Assembly (NCBI RefSeq): GCF_021513235.1
Contig: NZ_CP090976.1
Location: 744,001-808,000 of the forward strand
Reading direction: 5' to 3'
Length of the DNA: 64,000 nt
DNA from: Kaistella sp. 97-N-M2
GTDB taxonomy: Bacteria; Bacteroidota; Bacteroidia; Flavobacteriales; Weeksellaceae
Positions 37,460-47,103 of this stretch are shown here, piece after piece. The notes beneath the pieces are model-generated. The model was not told the DNA's origin. It was given only the letters and a program-made list of their open reading frames with translations, and did no database searches. Position 1 is the first letter of the stretch. The number at the start of each line of letters is the position of its first letter. The position numbers were made by a program, and so were the translations under genes.

Positions 37460-37490
37460 CAAAAGTACGAATATTATTTTAATCTGCAAA
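37460..37490 (-). promoter_or_regulatory. promoter of rpmE2
   Basis: TTTG (37487-37490), a 19-nt spacer and TACTTTTG (37460-37467) on the minus strand. The leader is about 70 nt. This promoter occupies the stretch where an upstream start of the divergent lipoprotein gene could be drawn. Confidence 0.78.
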
Positions 37491-37536
37491 CACCGACAAA
37501 GATAAATTATAAATTTTTATGTTCAACAATTTTAAT

Positions 37537-37544
37537 TAAATTTG
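37537..37544 (+). promoter_or_regulatory. -7 box of the beta-helix lipoprotein gene
   Basis: TAAATTTG lies 23 nt before the ATG at 37568, supporting this start. Confidence 0.5.
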
Positions 37545-37567
37545 AAACCACATCCTATTTTAATGTA

Positions 37568-38953
37568 ATGAATAAATTTAAGATTTTTCTCGGCCTTGCC
37601 TTTTGGGCGCTTTTAACGGCAGTCAGCTGCAACAGAGACGACATCAGTTTCGACGGTCCTTCCCAACTGCTGCGTTTTTCCGCGGATACCGTTTTTTGCG
37701 ATACCGTTTATAATCAGGTTCGGTCCGAAACGTATGCCGTTAAAATTTACAATAATGAAGATAAAGATGTGCTGATTCCGAAAATTTCGCTTGGTAACGG
37801 AAATGCTTCTCTGTATCGGATTAATGTGGATGGCAAAGCCGGAACCGATTTCACCGATATTCCGCTGCGAAAAAAAGACAGTTTATATATTTTTGTAGAA
37901 ATCGCGCCTGTTGCCAACGCGCCCGAAGCGATCGCAGAAGATCAAATTAATTTCGAAACTCCCGCCGGTACGCAACACGTCACCTTATTTTCCGTGGTGC
38001 AGGACGCCGAATTTTATATTGAAAGCGACACCAATCCAAACATTTTAGCAAATAATACCACCTGGACGAACGATAAAGCCAAAATCATTTTCGGTGATTT
38101 AACACTGGATGCAGGTAAAACTTTAGACATTCAAAAAGGAACGAAAGTCTATTTTTTTAAAAACAGTGGTTTAAAAATCTCCAAAAACGCCAAGTTGAAT
38201 GTCATGGGCGATCTGGACGAGGAAGTTATTTTCCGCGGCGACCGCAACGATACAAAATACGACACCATTCCGAAAAACTGGAAGGGAATTTCTTTCGCTG
38301 CCGGCGCTCAGCTGGATATGAATTATGCCAGAATTTTCGGCGGCACAAGAGGTTTGGAAATGATGGAAACCACAGCAGTCATTAACAATTCAATTATTCA
38401 TACACACCAGGAATACGGAATTTATGCGGTAAAATCGACCCTCACTGCGAAGAATCTCGTCATGAATAATTGTGGTGAAGCCGATCTCGGAATTTTCAAA
38501 GGTGGAACGTACAACATAACGCATTCCACCCTGGCCAACTATTGGGATTTTAACACCTCCCTTCCTTCGTTAGGAATTTTCGCGACGAACGACTATCAAA
38601 ACGATGCCAATTTAGAAACAGGACCGCTTACTTTAAATATCAGCAATTCTATTATTTACGGCATCAAGGATAATGCAATTGAATTTAAACCAACCGCGGG
38701 ACAAATTTTCACCACGGTATTTCAAAACAATTTGTTGAAATACGGAGCAGACGCAGGTTACAATGTTGATCCTTCCAATATCAAAAATGAAGATCCCAAA
38801 TTCCAGAATTACTTCACCCAGAAAATGAATTTGAGGCTAAAAGATGATTCGCCGGCAAAAGGCAAAGGAAATGTAGCCGTGGCAGCCAGCGTCCCTTTGG
38901 ATATCGTGAAGGTTTCGAGAACTGTTTCACCCACCCTTGGTGCTTACCAATAA
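37568..38953 (+). CDS. right-handed beta-helix repeat lipoprotein
   Basis: The 461-residue protein starts with a lipoprotein signal (MNKFKIFLGLAFWALLTAVS then CNRDD) and is probably membrane anchored. From about residue 200 it has short beta-strand turns with Asn/Gly-rich repeats (LKISKNAKLNVMGDLDEEVI, TAVINNSIIHTHQEYGIYAV, LNISNSIIYGIKDN), typical of a right-handed parallel beta-helix. Its ligand is unknown. An ATG 46 codons upstream gives a non-signal-like N-terminus that overlaps the rpmE2 promoter, so I rejected it. The esterase gene follows after 21 nt. Confidence 0.82.
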   Translation: MNKFKIFLGLAFWALLTAVSCNRDDISFDGPSQLLRFSADTVFCDTVYNQVRSETYAVKIYNNEDKDVLIPKISLGNGNASLYRINVDGKAGTDFTDIPLRKKDSLYIFVEIAPVANAPEAIAEDQINFETPAGTQHVTLFSVVQDAEFYIESDTNPNILANNTTWTNDKAKIIFGDLTLDAGKTLDIQKGTKVYFFKNSGLKISKNAKLNVMGDLDEEVIFRGDRNDTKYDTIPKNWKGISFAAGAQLDMNYARIFGGTRGLEMMETTAVINNSIIHTHQEYGIYAVKSTLTAKNLVMNNCGEADLGIFKGGTYNITHSTLANYWDFNTSLPSLGIFATNDYQNDANLETGPLTLNISNSIIYGIKDNAIEFKPTAGQIFTTVFQNNLLKYGADAGYNVDPSNIKNEDPKFQNYFTQKMNLRLKDDSPAKGKGNVAVAASVPLDIVKVSRTVSPTLGAYQ

Positions 38954-38974
38954 GCAGTTTTATAAACTTCGCGC

Positions 38975-39787
38975 ATGAAACTGATCAGCTGTCTTACCTT
39001 ATTTTTTTTGATTCTAACCGGTTGCAAAAGTTCAAAACCCCTTCAGGATCCGATTCCTGCGCATGAAACTTTTTCGATAGACTCTAAATTTCTGGGGGAA
39101 ACAAGAACTGTTAATGTTTGGAAACCTTCTAATTACGCCAGCTCCTCCGAAAAATTTCCGGTACTTTATATGGCAGATGGTGGCATTAAAGAAGATTTTC
39201 CGCACATTGCCAATACGCTTTCAGACCTCATCAAATCTAAAAAAATTCCGCCCATCATACTGGTCGGGATTGAAAACACGCAACGGAGACGAGATTTAAC
39301 GGGCCCAACTCAGGTTGAAGAAGACAAAAAAATTGCGCCTGTTGTTGGTGGTTCGAAGGCGTTTCGCGCATTTATTGGCGAAGAACTTTTTCCTTTTATC
39401 GAAAAAAAATACAGAACTTCACCAAAGAAAGGAATAATAGGCGAATCGCTTTCCGGACTTTTTGTGATGGAAACTTTTCTGCACGATCCCGAAATGTTCG
39501 ATGATTACATCGCTTTCGATCCCTCGCTGTGGTGGAATGATCATGATTTAGTAAAAAATGCAGCTGAAGAGTTAGCAGATTTTTCCGGAGCGGAAAAAAC
39601 ATTGTGGTTTGCAGGTTCGGGCACGGAAGGTATTTCAGAATATACGGTTGAAATGGAGAAAATTTTAAAATCTGCCAATCTTCCGCACGTCAAATGGCAT
39701 TATTCACCCGAACTGAAAGAGGACCACGGCACCATATTTCGGGCGACCAAAGAGAAAGCTTTAATCTGGACCTTTGGACAGAAATAA
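38975..39787 (+). CDS. lipoprotein esterase of the esterase D/PF00756 type
   Basis: The 270-residue alpha/beta-hydrolase has a lipoprotein signal (MKLISCLTLFFLILTGC). The nucleophile motif GESLSG is at about residues 155-160; PVLYMADGGIKEDFPHIANT forms the first strand and oxyanion region; the acid/His region is KWHYSPELKEDHGTIF. PF00756 enzymes include S-formylglutathione hydrolase, enterochelin esterase and feruloyl esterases; the substrate here is unknown. It forms a likely operon with the preceding beta-helix gene and the following MazG-like gene (start codon directly after its stop). Confidence 0.85.
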   Translation: MKLISCLTLFFLILTGCKSSKPLQDPIPAHETFSIDSKFLGETRTVNVWKPSNYASSSEKFPVLYMADGGIKEDFPHIANTLSDLIKSKKIPPIILVGIENTQRRRDLTGPTQVEEDKKIAPVVGGSKAFRAFIGEELFPFIEKKYRTSPKKGIIGESLSGLFVMETFLHDPEMFDDYIAFDPSLWWNDHDLVKNAAEELADFSGAEKTLWFAGSGTEGISEYTVEMEKILKSANLPHVKWHYSPELKEDHGTIFRATKEKALIWTFGQK

Positions 39788-40123
39788 ATGATAAACATGG
39801 AAATTACAACGCTTCAAAAAGAAGTAGACGACTGGATAAAAACCGTCGGTGTCCGCTATTTTAACGAGCTCACCAATATGGCGATGCTCACGGAAGAAGT
39901 GGGAGAAGTTGCACGAATTATTGCCCGACGATATGGCGAACAAAGCGAGAAAGAAAGCGATAAAAATAAAGATCTGGGCGAAGAATTAGCCGATGTTTTG
40001 TTTGTAACTTTGTGCCTTGCCAATCAAACGGGTACCAATCTGCAGGAAGCTTTCGACAGAAAAATGAAAGTTAAAACCCGGCGAGACGCAGAAAGGCACC
40101 AGAATAACGAAAAACTCAAATAA
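39788..40123 (+). CDS. MazG-like nucleotide pyrophosphohydrolase
   Basis: The 111-residue protein has the all-alpha NTP-PPase motifs: MLTEEVGEVARIIARRYGEQ with the EExxE metal-binding part and LGEELADVLFVTLCLANQTG with the second ExxD. Such enzymes hydrolyse nucleoside triphosphates to monophosphates and clear non-canonical nucleotides. The ATG directly after the esterase stop (39788) or the one three codons later could be used. It is followed by aroA after 15 nt. Confidence 0.9.
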   Translation: MINMEITTLQKEVDDWIKTVGVRYFNELTNMAMLTEEVGEVARIIARRYGEQSEKESDKNKDLGEELADVLFVTLCLANQTGTNLQEAFDRKMKVKTRRDAERHQNNEKLK

Positions 40124-40138
40124 ATTCGACAGAAATAA

Positions 40139-41371
40139 ATGCTTTTAGAAAAATCTAAATTAATTGGCAACAAAACCATAGAAATCAGCGGTTCGAAAAG
40201 CATTTCGAATCGTTTGTTGATTCTGCATCAGCTTTTTGAAAATTTCAGTATTGAAAATTTGTCCAATTCTCAGGACACTCAACTTTTGGCGGCGGCTTTA
40301 CAAAGCACTTCCGAAGTTATCGACATTCATCACGCCGGAACTGCCATGCGATTTCTGACTTCTTACTACGCAATTCAGGACGGTAAAACAGTTATTTTAA
40401 CAGGTTCCGACCGCATGAAACAAAGACCGATTAAATTTTTGGTTGAGGCTTTGCGCGATCTGGGTGCCGAAATTACCTATCTCGAAAATGAGGGATTTCC
40501 ACCGCTGAAAATCACGGGTAAAAAATTAGCAAAACGCTCCGTTACAATTCCCGCAAACATTTCCAGCCAGTTTATTTCCTCGCTGATGCTGATCGGTGGC
40601 AAACTTGAAAACGGTCTGGAAATAAATCTGGCAGGAAAAATTACCTCAAAACCTTATCTTGAGATGACTTTGAAAATCTTGAGAACGCTCGATATTGCTT
40701 ATGAATGGGAAGAAAATACAATCAACATATTTCCCACAACCGAATTTCTAAAAAACACTCATAACATTCCATTTGTCGTAGAAAGTGACTGGAGCTCGGC
40801 CTCCTATTTTTACTCCCTTGCCGCGATCTCACGCGAAACGGTAAATTTAAAAAGCTTCAAACCTTATTCGCTACAGGGTGACTCGGTTTTAAAGGAAATC
40901 TACTGGCAATACTTTGGCGTTAACACGATTTCCGAAGGTGCAGAGTCCCGCATTTCGCTCTTACCAGACAACTTTTTTAATTTTCCGGATAAAATTAATT
41001 TAGATATGAATGACTGTCCGGATATCGCGCAGACGCTTTGTGTAACAGCAACGGCACTAAAAATTCCCTTTGAGATCACGGGTTTATCTACCTTAAAAGT
41101 AAAAGAAACAGATCGGCTTTTGGCTTTGAGAAATGAACTATTTAAAATCGGCTGTATATCGGAAATTACGGAGGATTCGATTTCTTCTCTCAAATTTTTC
41201 GAACCGAACGAAAATATCTCCATCCAAACGTACAACGACCACCGAATGGCCATGAGTTTTGCGCCGTTTTGTTTAGTAAAAAAACTCAACATCGAAGACG
41301 ACGCAGTGGTAGAGAAATCCTATCCCGATTTCTGGGCTAACTTTAACCAAGTCATCGAAAAAACAGATTAA
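40139..41371 (+). CDS. aroA: 3-phosphoshikimate 1-carboxyvinyltransferase (EPSP synthase)
   Basis: AroA transfers the enolpyruvyl group of PEP to shikimate-3-phosphate, the sixth step of the shikimate pathway. The 410-residue protein has SGSKSISNRLLILHQL at the N-terminus, HAGTAMRFLTSYYA, and SDRMKQRP, SSQFISSLMLIGG and LKVKETDRLLALRNELFKIG, the two family signatures. The product is slightly shorter than the E. coli enzyme, as in other Bacteroidota. It is followed by an SDR gene after 3 nt, so they are probably co-transcribed. Confidence 0.95.
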   Translation: MLLEKSKLIGNKTIEISGSKSISNRLLILHQLFENFSIENLSNSQDTQLLAAALQSTSEVIDIHHAGTAMRFLTSYYAIQDGKTVILTGSDRMKQRPIKFLVEALRDLGAEITYLENEGFPPLKITGKKLAKRSVTIPANISSQFISSLMLIGGKLENGLEINLAGKITSKPYLEMTLKILRTLDIAYEWEENTINIFPTTEFLKNTHNIPFVVESDWSSASYFYSLAAISRETVNLKSFKPYSLQGDSVLKEIYWQYFGVNTISEGAESRISLLPDNFFNFPDKINLDMNDCPDIAQTLCVTATALKIPFEITGLSTLKVKETDRLLALRNELFKIGCISEITEDSISSLKFFEPNENISIQTYNDHRMAMSFAPFCLVKKLNIEDDAVVEKSYPDFWANFNQVIEKTD

Positions 41372-41374
41372 AAA

Positions 41375-42166
41375 ATGACCATTATCATTACAGGAGCTTC
41401 AGCAGGAATTGGTTTCGCTTTGGCTGAATTTTTCGGGAAAAAAGGACATCAGGTCTTTGGATTGAGCAGAAAACCTGCAAATTCTGACCTTTTTAAAACC
41501 ATTCTCACCGATATTACGGATAATCAACAGGTTCAAGCCGCCGTTTCAAAAATTTTAGAAACGGAGAAGCAGATCGATGTCCTCATCAATAACGCCGGAA
41601 TGGGCATGGTTGGCGCGGTGGAAGACTCAACACAAGACGAAATCCTAAGATTATTCAATTTAAATTTGGTGGGTTCTGTGCAAATGATGACCGCCGTTTT
41701 ACCGACAATGCGAAAACAAAACGCCGGAAAAATCATCAATATCTCTAGCATTGGGTCGGAGATGGGTTTGCCTTTCCGGGGGTTTTATTCGGCCTCGAAA
41801 TCGGCGCTGGATAAAGTAACGGAAGCCATCCGTTACGAAGTTGCTCCCTGGAACATCGAGGTTTGTACCCTTCATTTAGGCGACATTAAAACAAAAATCG
41901 CGGAGAATAGGGTAAAAACAAAGGTTTCCGAACCTTACCAAAAAACATTTTCAAAAGTTTACGAATTGATGAATGCGCACGTGGAAGACGGAACGGAGCC
42001 TGCGGAAGTCGCCATTTACATCGAAAAACTTCTGAATAAAAAATCGTGGAAGGCCCATTATTACTTCGGAAAATTCGGACAAAAAATTGGAGTGCCGTTG
42101 AAATGGGTACTGCCGCAGAATGTGTACGAAAAGCTGATGAAGAAATACAACAATCTGGACTCATAA
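41375..42166 (+). CDS. SDR family oxidoreductase
   Basis: The 263-residue protein has the NAD(P)-binding TIIITGASAGIGFALAEFFG, the NNAG motif (VLINNAGMGMVG) and the catalytic YSASKSALDK (Tyr-X3-Lys), with the Ser in NISSIGSEMG. It is a classical short-chain dehydrogenase; the substrate is unknown. It starts 3 nt after aroA and may be an operon partner without being part of the shikimate pathway. Confidence 0.9.
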   Translation: MTIIITGASAGIGFALAEFFGKKGHQVFGLSRKPANSDLFKTILTDITDNQQVQAAVSKILETEKQIDVLINNAGMGMVGAVEDSTQDEILRLFNLNLVGSVQMMTAVLPTMRKQNAGKIINISSIGSEMGLPFRGFYSASKSALDKVTEAIRYEVAPWNIEVCTLHLGDIKTKIAENRVKTKVSEPYQKTFSKVYELMNAHVEDGTEPAEVAIYIEKLLNKKSWKAHYYFGKFGQKIGVPLKWVLPQNVYEKLMKKYNNLDS

Positions 42167-42208
42167 ACGATTCTATATTTTGTACTTAGGTAAAAAAAGA
42201 AGTTATCT

Positions 42209-42236
42209 CCTGGGGAATCCAGGTATTATTTTTTAT
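42209..42236 (+). terminator. weak terminator after the SDR gene
   Basis: A 5-bp stem CCTGG/CCAGG with a GGAAT loop (42209-42223) is followed by a T-rich stretch. The stem is short, so this is a weak call. Confidence 0.4.
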
Positions 42237-42257
42237 CTTTAATAAAACTTTAAAATG

Positions 42258-42932
42258 ATGAAAATATTTTTCACATTGGCGTTAAGTATCTTAACATTTT
42301 ATAGTGCGGCGGCACAGATCAGTTACAACGAAGCGTACCGCTTCAATAAATTTATGGATCGGGTAAATTCACCGCAGGGCCAACAGCTTACATACGGCGA
42401 TATCGACGGGACCGCGTATTTTACAAAAACTTTTGTGCCCGCGACAATCGAAAACGCCACGAGTTCGATTAAGGCACGATACAATATGTACACGGATACT
42501 GTGGAATTGCTTCAGGATGAGAACATTTTTGAATTGCCAAAATCTGCGAAATATTCCCGGATTGTATTTCAAAAGCCCACTTCTACGCTGCTTTTCATCA
42601 ATGAAGCATCTCTACCTGCGGGCTATTATTTCGAACTTTTAAAAGGAAAATTCACTTTGTTGAAAAAGACGAAAACGGAATTTCGGGAAGGTTCCAAGGC
42701 GGTTAATTCGTTCACTCCGGCAATTTCCCCGAGTTTCGTCGCGACCAATCCAATTTACTATATCAAAAATGAATCGGGATACATTGAAGTACCAAAAAAA
42801 ATAAAAGATCTCGCAAACCTTTTGCCCGATCAAAAAGATGCAATCGCCAATTTCGACAAAAAAAGTAAGATAAAACTGAACGTGGAAAGCGACCTGATCA
42901 AATTGACGCAGTTTTTAAATACCTCAAAGTAA
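42258..42932 (+). CDS. secreted protein of unknown function
   Basis: The product is 224 residues (225 if the ATG at 42255 is used) with a signal peptide (MKIFFTLALSILTFYSAAAQ). The mature protein contains FMDRVNSPQGQQLTYGDIDG, a strand-rich middle (SRIVFQKPTSTLLFINEASL) and a Lys-rich end. No known domain was recognised. It is alone between a weak terminator and the convergent metF, from which it is separated by a bidirectional hairpin. Confidence 0.7.
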   Translation: MKIFFTLALSILTFYSAAAQISYNEAYRFNKFMDRVNSPQGQQLTYGDIDGTAYFTKTFVPATIENATSSIKARYNMYTDTVELLQDENIFELPKSAKYSRIVFQKPTSTLLFINEASLPAGYYFELLKGKFTLLKKTKTEFREGSKAVNSFTPAISPSFVATNPIYYIKNESGYIEVPKKIKDLANLLPDQKDAIANFDKKSKIKLNVESDLIKLTQFLNTSK

Positions 42933-42983
42933 AGTGAAATTTTTTCAACGGAAATAGTATAAAGTTCTTTAGTAATTGAACGA

Positions 42984-43015
42984 AAAATCAAAACCATATT
43001 TCCTTGTGGTTTTTA
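42984..43015. terminator. bidirectional terminator between the secreted protein gene and metF
   Basis: A 7-bp stem AAAACCA/TGGTTTT (42990-42996 with 43007-43013) with A/T-rich flanks on both sides serves the two convergent genes. Confidence 0.6.
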
Positions 43016-43025
43016 AATATTCTTT

Positions 43026-43982
43026 CTAAAAAAGTTCTCCAGCGATCTTCTTAATGTTATCGCTTTTTCCCATAGAATAGAAATGCAGCACAGGAACACC
43101 GAAATCTAACAGTTCCCGACACTGATTGATGGTCCACTCGATTCCAATCTGTTTAACCGCAGCGTTGTCTTTTGCTTTTTCTACCGCCGAAATCAAATCT
43201 TCCGGCAGATCGATTTTGAAAACTTTCGGCAGCATTTGCAGATGACCTTTTGTGGCAATCGGTTTGATGCCGGGGATAATCGGCACGTCGATTCCAATTT
43301 CCCGCGCCTGTGTCACGAAATCAATGAACTTTTTATTCTCGAAAAACATCTGCGTCACTACGTAATCTGCACCGGCATCCACTTTTTCTTTCAACCATTT
43401 CAGGTCGTAATTCATGGACGGTGCCTCAATGTGTTTCTCCGGATAACCCGCCACACCAATACAGAATTTATTGCTTTCCTCGCAAATTCTGTCGTCGTGA
43501 AGGTATTTTCCGCGGCCGAGATCATTCATTTGGCGCACAAGATCCATAGCGTTTTTGTGCCCACCAACGGTCGGCTCAAAATATTGCTGACCTTTCATCG
43601 CATCACCACGCAACGCCATTACATTTTCGATGCCCAGATACATACAGTCTACCAAAAGATATTCGGTTTCCTCCTGCGAAAAACCGCCACACAAAACGTG
43701 CGGAACAGTATCTACATTATATTTATGCTGAATCGCGGAACAAATCCCCAAGGTTCCAGGCCGCATCCGGGTGACTTTGCGCTCCATTAAACCATTACCT
43801 TTATCCAGATAAATATATTCCTCGCGCGACGTCGTGACATCGATGAACGGCGGTTTAAATTCCATAAGCGGATCGATGTTTTTGTAGAGATCTTCGATTC
43901 CGATTCCTTTTTGTGGCGGTACAACCTCGAGGGAAAATAAGGTTTTTCCGTTGGCGTTTTTTATGTGTTCTGTGATTTTCAT
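43026..43982 (-). CDS. metF: methylenetetrahydrofolate reductase
   Basis: MetF reduces 5,10-methylene-THF to 5-methyl-THF, the methyl donor for MetH. The 318-residue protein carries FSLEVVPPQKGIGIEDLY, the typical start with the catalytic Glu, DYVVTQMFFENKKFIDFVTQ, and PIIPGIKPIATKGHLQMLPK, all in family order. It is the last gene of the methionine cluster and is separated from metH(C) by a 372-nt gap that holds element A2. Confidence 0.95.
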   Translation of the reverse strand: MKITEHIKNANGKTLFSLEVVPPQKGIGIEDLYKNIDPLMEFKPPFIDVTTSREEYIYLDKGNGLMERKVTRMRPGTLGICSAIQHKYNVDTVPHVLCGGFSQEETEYLLVDCMYLGIENVMALRGDAMKGQQYFEPTVGGHKNAMDLVRQMNDLGRGKYLHDDRICEESNKFCIGVAGYPEKHIEAPSMNYDLKWLKEKVDAGADYVVTQMFFENKKFIDFVTQAREIGIDVPIIPGIKPIATKGHLQMLPKVFKIDLPEDLISAVEKAKDNAAVKQIGIEWTINQCRELLDFGVPVLHFYSMGKSDNIKKIAGELF

Positions 43983-44354
43983 GTTGGCGTTGCGAGTACG
44001 TGAAGTATTTTTTATGGTTTGTTTTTTAATATTATAATTGCCCTGACTAAGTAAAATGTTTTTTTGGGCAGCTTTTTCCGCCTTCCGTTCCCGCTTTTTT
44101 TCTTAAAATTTCTCCGACATCCTTTCCCCTGCAAAAATTTTAAGAAAAAAGAGCTCCACTCAAGTCGGGCTGCGGATTGTGCGTACAATTAATCTTTTCA
44201 ATTATTTAGAAAATTTCCATTCTCTTTTTGATATCGCTTTTTCAAAGTTTGTCGGAATATTACCCTAATTGCAACGGGCTTCGCTCCTTGCTTTTGATCG
44301 CGCCCTTTCAGGGCTTTGTCCGTGCTAATTAATTACACCTCGTGGCGGCTTTTC
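43983..44354. other. 372-nt gap between metH(C) and metF
   Basis: The gap contains element A2 (44066-44174). The rest has no gene or recognised promoter box. Nearer metH(C), a small hairpin GCCCT/AGGGC with a TTC loop lies at about 44304-44316 and a GGGCTTCGCTCC stretch lies next to it. I see nothing else. Confidence 0.6.
44066..44174. repeat. structured dispersed element, copy A2
   Basis: The left flank 44066-44094 and right flank 44145-44174 are almost identical to those of copy A1. The central stem, 44096-44111 with 44135-44150, is a perfect 16 bp built on CTTAAAATTT, whereas A1 has GGTTTTGCGGC at this place. The pairing is kept while the sequence is replaced. As in A1, the T-run is on the 5' arm of either strand, so a terminator role is unlikely. 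Confidence 0.8.
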
Positions 44355-47015
44355 TTAATCCGCCAGATTGGGACTCAGCCATTTTCTGGCGTATTCTAAA
44401 TCGACACCTTTCCTTTCTGCGTAATCTTTCAATTGATCTTCTTTAATTTTTCCAACACCGAAATATTTTGCTTTCGGATTTCCAAAATAATAGCCGGACA
44501 CTGCGGCAGTGGGAAACATGGCCAAACTTTCCGTTAACTCTAAACCAATATTTTCTTGAACTTTTAAAAGTTCCCAAATCGTTTTCTTTTCCAGATGATC
44601 GGGACACGCCGGGTAACCGGGCGCCGGACGAATTCCGGAATATTTCTCCGCGATCAGATCTTCGTTTTCTAAATTTTCATTTTCCGCGTAACCCCAAAAA
44701 TCCGTTCGGATTTTATGATGCAGAAATTCCGCAAAGGCTTCTGCGAGCCGATCTGCCAAAGCTTTTACAATAATTGCGTTGTAATCATCGCCCTCATCGT
44801 AATATTTTTGTGCGAGTTCTTCCGTTCCGAAACCTGTCGTTACGGCAAAAGCTCCCATATAATCTTCTTTTCCGGTAGTTTTTGGGGCGATAAAATCGCT
44901 TAACGCAATATATTCTTTTCCGGCAGATTTTTTTAGCTGTTGTCTTAGAGTATGGAATTTCGCCACTTCGTTTCCTTCTCCATTTAAAACCAAAACATCA
45001 TCTTGCTCGTTTGAATTTGCGGGGAAAATTCCGAAAATTCCCTTTGCTGTAAAGAGCTTTTCGTCCAGAATTTTGTCGAGTAAAACTTTGGCTTCTTTAA
45101 ATAATTCCGTCGCCTGTGCGCCAACAACCTCATCGGTTAAAATCTGTGGAAATTTTCCGTGCAGTTCCCAACTTCGGAAAAACGGTGACCAATCCATAAA
45201 ATCTAATAATTCCCGTAAATCCTGATTTTCAATAACTTTAATTCCTAAAAATTTCGGTTTACTTATTTGCCCATTTTCCCAATCGATGGAAAATTTCTGC
45301 TTTCTGGCTTCTTCAATCGGAACGTAAACTTTCTCAATCTGTCGATCCAAAAATTTCTGACGGAAATCTTCATAATCAATTTTGAGATCTGCTTTGTACT
45401 TTTCGTTATTATGATCCAACAACTGCGAAACAACGCCAACTGCTCTGGAAGCATCATTCACGTGAACAACGGTGTGTCCATATTTCGGAAAAATCTTAAC
45501 GGCAGTATGCGCTTTAGAAGTCGTTGCTCCACCAATTAATAGAGGAAAACTGAGGTTTTTTCTTTGTAATTCATCAGCAACATGAACCATTTCATCTAAG
45601 CTCGGCGTGATCAAGCCGCTCAGACCAATCACATCAACCTGGTGTTCAATGGCTGCAGCAATTATTTTTTCAGCCGGAACCATTACTCCCAAATCGATGA
45701 TTTCATAATTATTGCAACCCAAAACCACGCTCACAATATTTTTTCCAATGTCGTGAACGTCGCCTTTCACAGTTGCGATGAGAATTTTTCCGTTGGCTTT
45801 TTGTTTTTCATCTTTTTCAGCCTCGATGAAAGGTTGCAGATAAGCGACGGCTTTTTTCATGACCCTCGCCGATTTTACAACTTGTGGCAAAAACATTTTT
45901 CCGCTGCCAAATAAATCACCTACAACGCCCATTCCGGTCATTAAATTTACTTCAATCACATCCAAAGGTCTTTTAGAATTCACCCTGACTTCTTCCACAT
46001 CTTCGATGACAAACCGATCAATTCCTTTCACCAAAGCGTGAGTAATTCTTTCCTGCAAAGAATCTTTTCGCCATTCCAGTTCTTCTACAAATTCTTTTTT
46101 GGTGGATTTCACCCTTTCTGAATAATCCAAAAGCCGTTCTGTAGCATCTTCTCGTCGGTCGAGCATGACATCTTCCACCAGCTCCAGCAAATCTTTTGGA
46201 ATTTCGTCGTAAACTTCCAGCATCATTGGATTTACAATTCCCATATTCATTCCCGTTTTTATGGCATGATAAAGAAAAACGGAATGCATCGCTTCTCTCA
46301 CATTATCGTTCCCTCGAAAAGAGAAAGAAACATTGGAAACTCCGCCGCTTACAGAAACATTTGGGAGATTTTCTCTGACCCATTTTGTCGCCTCAATAAA
46401 ATCAATGGCGTTTCTGCGATGTTCGTCCATTCCTGTTGCAACGGGGAAAATATTAAGATCGAAAATAATATCTTCAGCAGGAAAACCGACTTCGTTCACC
46501 AAAATATCATAGGATCTTGAGCAAATTTCTAATCTTCTTTCGTAATTATCAGCTTGTCCGTTTTCGTCAAAAGCCATGACAATTACGGCTGCACCATATC
46601 TTTTGATGGTTTTTGCATGAGAAATAAATTCTTCCTCGCCTTCTTTTAAACTGATGGAATTCACGACACATTTTCCCTGAACGACCTGTAAACCTGCTTC
46701 CAAAATCTCCCATTTCGAAGAATCGATCATAATTGGAATACGGGAAATATCGGGTTCTGAAGCAATTAAATTAAGAAATTTCACCATCGCGAATTTCCCG
46801 TCAAGCAAACCATCATCAAAATTGACGTCCAGAATTTGCGCACCTCCATCCACTTGATTTCTTGCAATATCGAGTGCTTCTGTATAATTTCCTTCTTTAA
46901 TCAAACGCAGAAATTTCTTGGAACCCGCAACATTGGTTCTCTCTCCAACATTGATGAAATTGGATTCGGGAGTGATGATTAATGGTTCTAAACCTGATAA
47001 TTTTAAGTATTTCAT
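44355..47015 (-). CDS. metH: methionine synthase, folate-, cobalamin- and activation-domain part
   Basis: The 886-residue protein holds the pterin-binding domain ([20 protein letters not shown] near residue 20, then [17 protein letters not shown]), the B12 domains ([20 protein letters not shown] with the cobalt-ligand His, near residue 410), and the SAM-binding reactivation domain ([20 protein letters not shown] near residue 800). The homocysteine-binding domain is encoded separately, upstream. The gene product therefore needs MetH(N) for a complete enzyme. It starts 59 nt after metH(N). Confidence 0.94.
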   Translation of the reverse strand: MKYLKLSGLEPLIITPESNFINVGERTNVAGSKKFLRLIKEGNYTEALDIARNQVDGGAQILDVNFDDGLLDGKFAMVKFLNLIASEPDISRIPIMIDSSKWEILEAGLQVVQGKCVVNSISLKEGEEEFISHAKTIKRYGAAVIVMAFDENGQADNYERRLEICSRSYDILVNEVGFPAEDIIFDLNIFPVATGMDEHRRNAIDFIEATKWVRENLPNVSVSGGVSNVSFSFRGNDNVREAMHSVFLYHAIKTGMNMGIVNPMMLEVYDEIPKDLLELVEDVMLDRREDATERLLDYSERVKSTKKEFVEELEWRKDSLQERITHALVKGIDRFVIEDVEEVRVNSKRPLDVIEVNLMTGMGVVGDLFGSGKMFLPQVVKSARVMKKAVAYLQPFIEAEKDEKQKANGKILIATVKGDVHDIGKNIVSVVLGCNNYEIIDLGVMVPAEKIIAAAIEHQVDVIGLSGLITPSLDEMVHVADELQRKNLSFPLLIGGATTSKAHTAVKIFPKYGHTVVHVNDASRAVGVVSQLLDHNNEKYKADLKIDYEDFRQKFLDRQIEKVYVPIEEARKQKFSIDWENGQISKPKFLGIKVIENQDLRELLDFMDWSPFFRSWELHGKFPQILTDEVVGAQATELFKEAKVLLDKILDEKLFTAKGIFGIFPANSNEQDDVLVLNGEGNEVAKFHTLRQQLKKSAGKEYIALSDFIAPKTTGKEDYMGAFAVTTGFGTEELAQKYYDEGDDYNAIIVKALADRLAEAFAEFLHHKIRTDFWGYAENENLENEDLIAEKYSGIRPAPGYPACPDHLEKKTIWELLKVQENIGLELTESLAMFPTAAVSGYYFGNPKAKYFGVGKIKEDQLKDYAERKGVDLEYARKWLSPNLAD

Positions 47016-47055
47016 TTTTTAATGTAGCAATTTATCAGTGTAATAAGCTAACGAT

Positions 47056-47103
47056 GATAAATATTGGTAAATTGTTAAACTGATAAATTGGTAAATTGAT
47101 TAA
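47056..47103. repeat. GATAAATTGGTAAATTG tract at the metH(N)/metH(C) junction
   Basis: The unit ATAAATTGGTAAATTG is iterated about three times with changes. It covers the gap between the two metH genes and the last codons of metH(N), so the C-terminal residues NQFTNLSV are encoded by the tract. No promoter box or terminator hairpin was seen. Confidence 0.55.

Noticed and set aside
37430-37567. Upstream ATG extending the beta-helix lipoprotein by 46 codons
   Set aside because: The extension overlaps the rpmE2 promoter boxes, is not signal-like, and the ATG at 37568 begins a clean lipoprotein signal after a TAAATTTG box.
43236-43790. A 184-codon open frame opposite metF
   Set aside because: It lies wholly inside intact metF on the other strand and has no domain or start context.
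47016-47074. The metH split as a frameshift error
   Set aside because: Each gene has its own start and stop at a domain boundary with a 59-nt gap; one inserted or lost base cannot join them.
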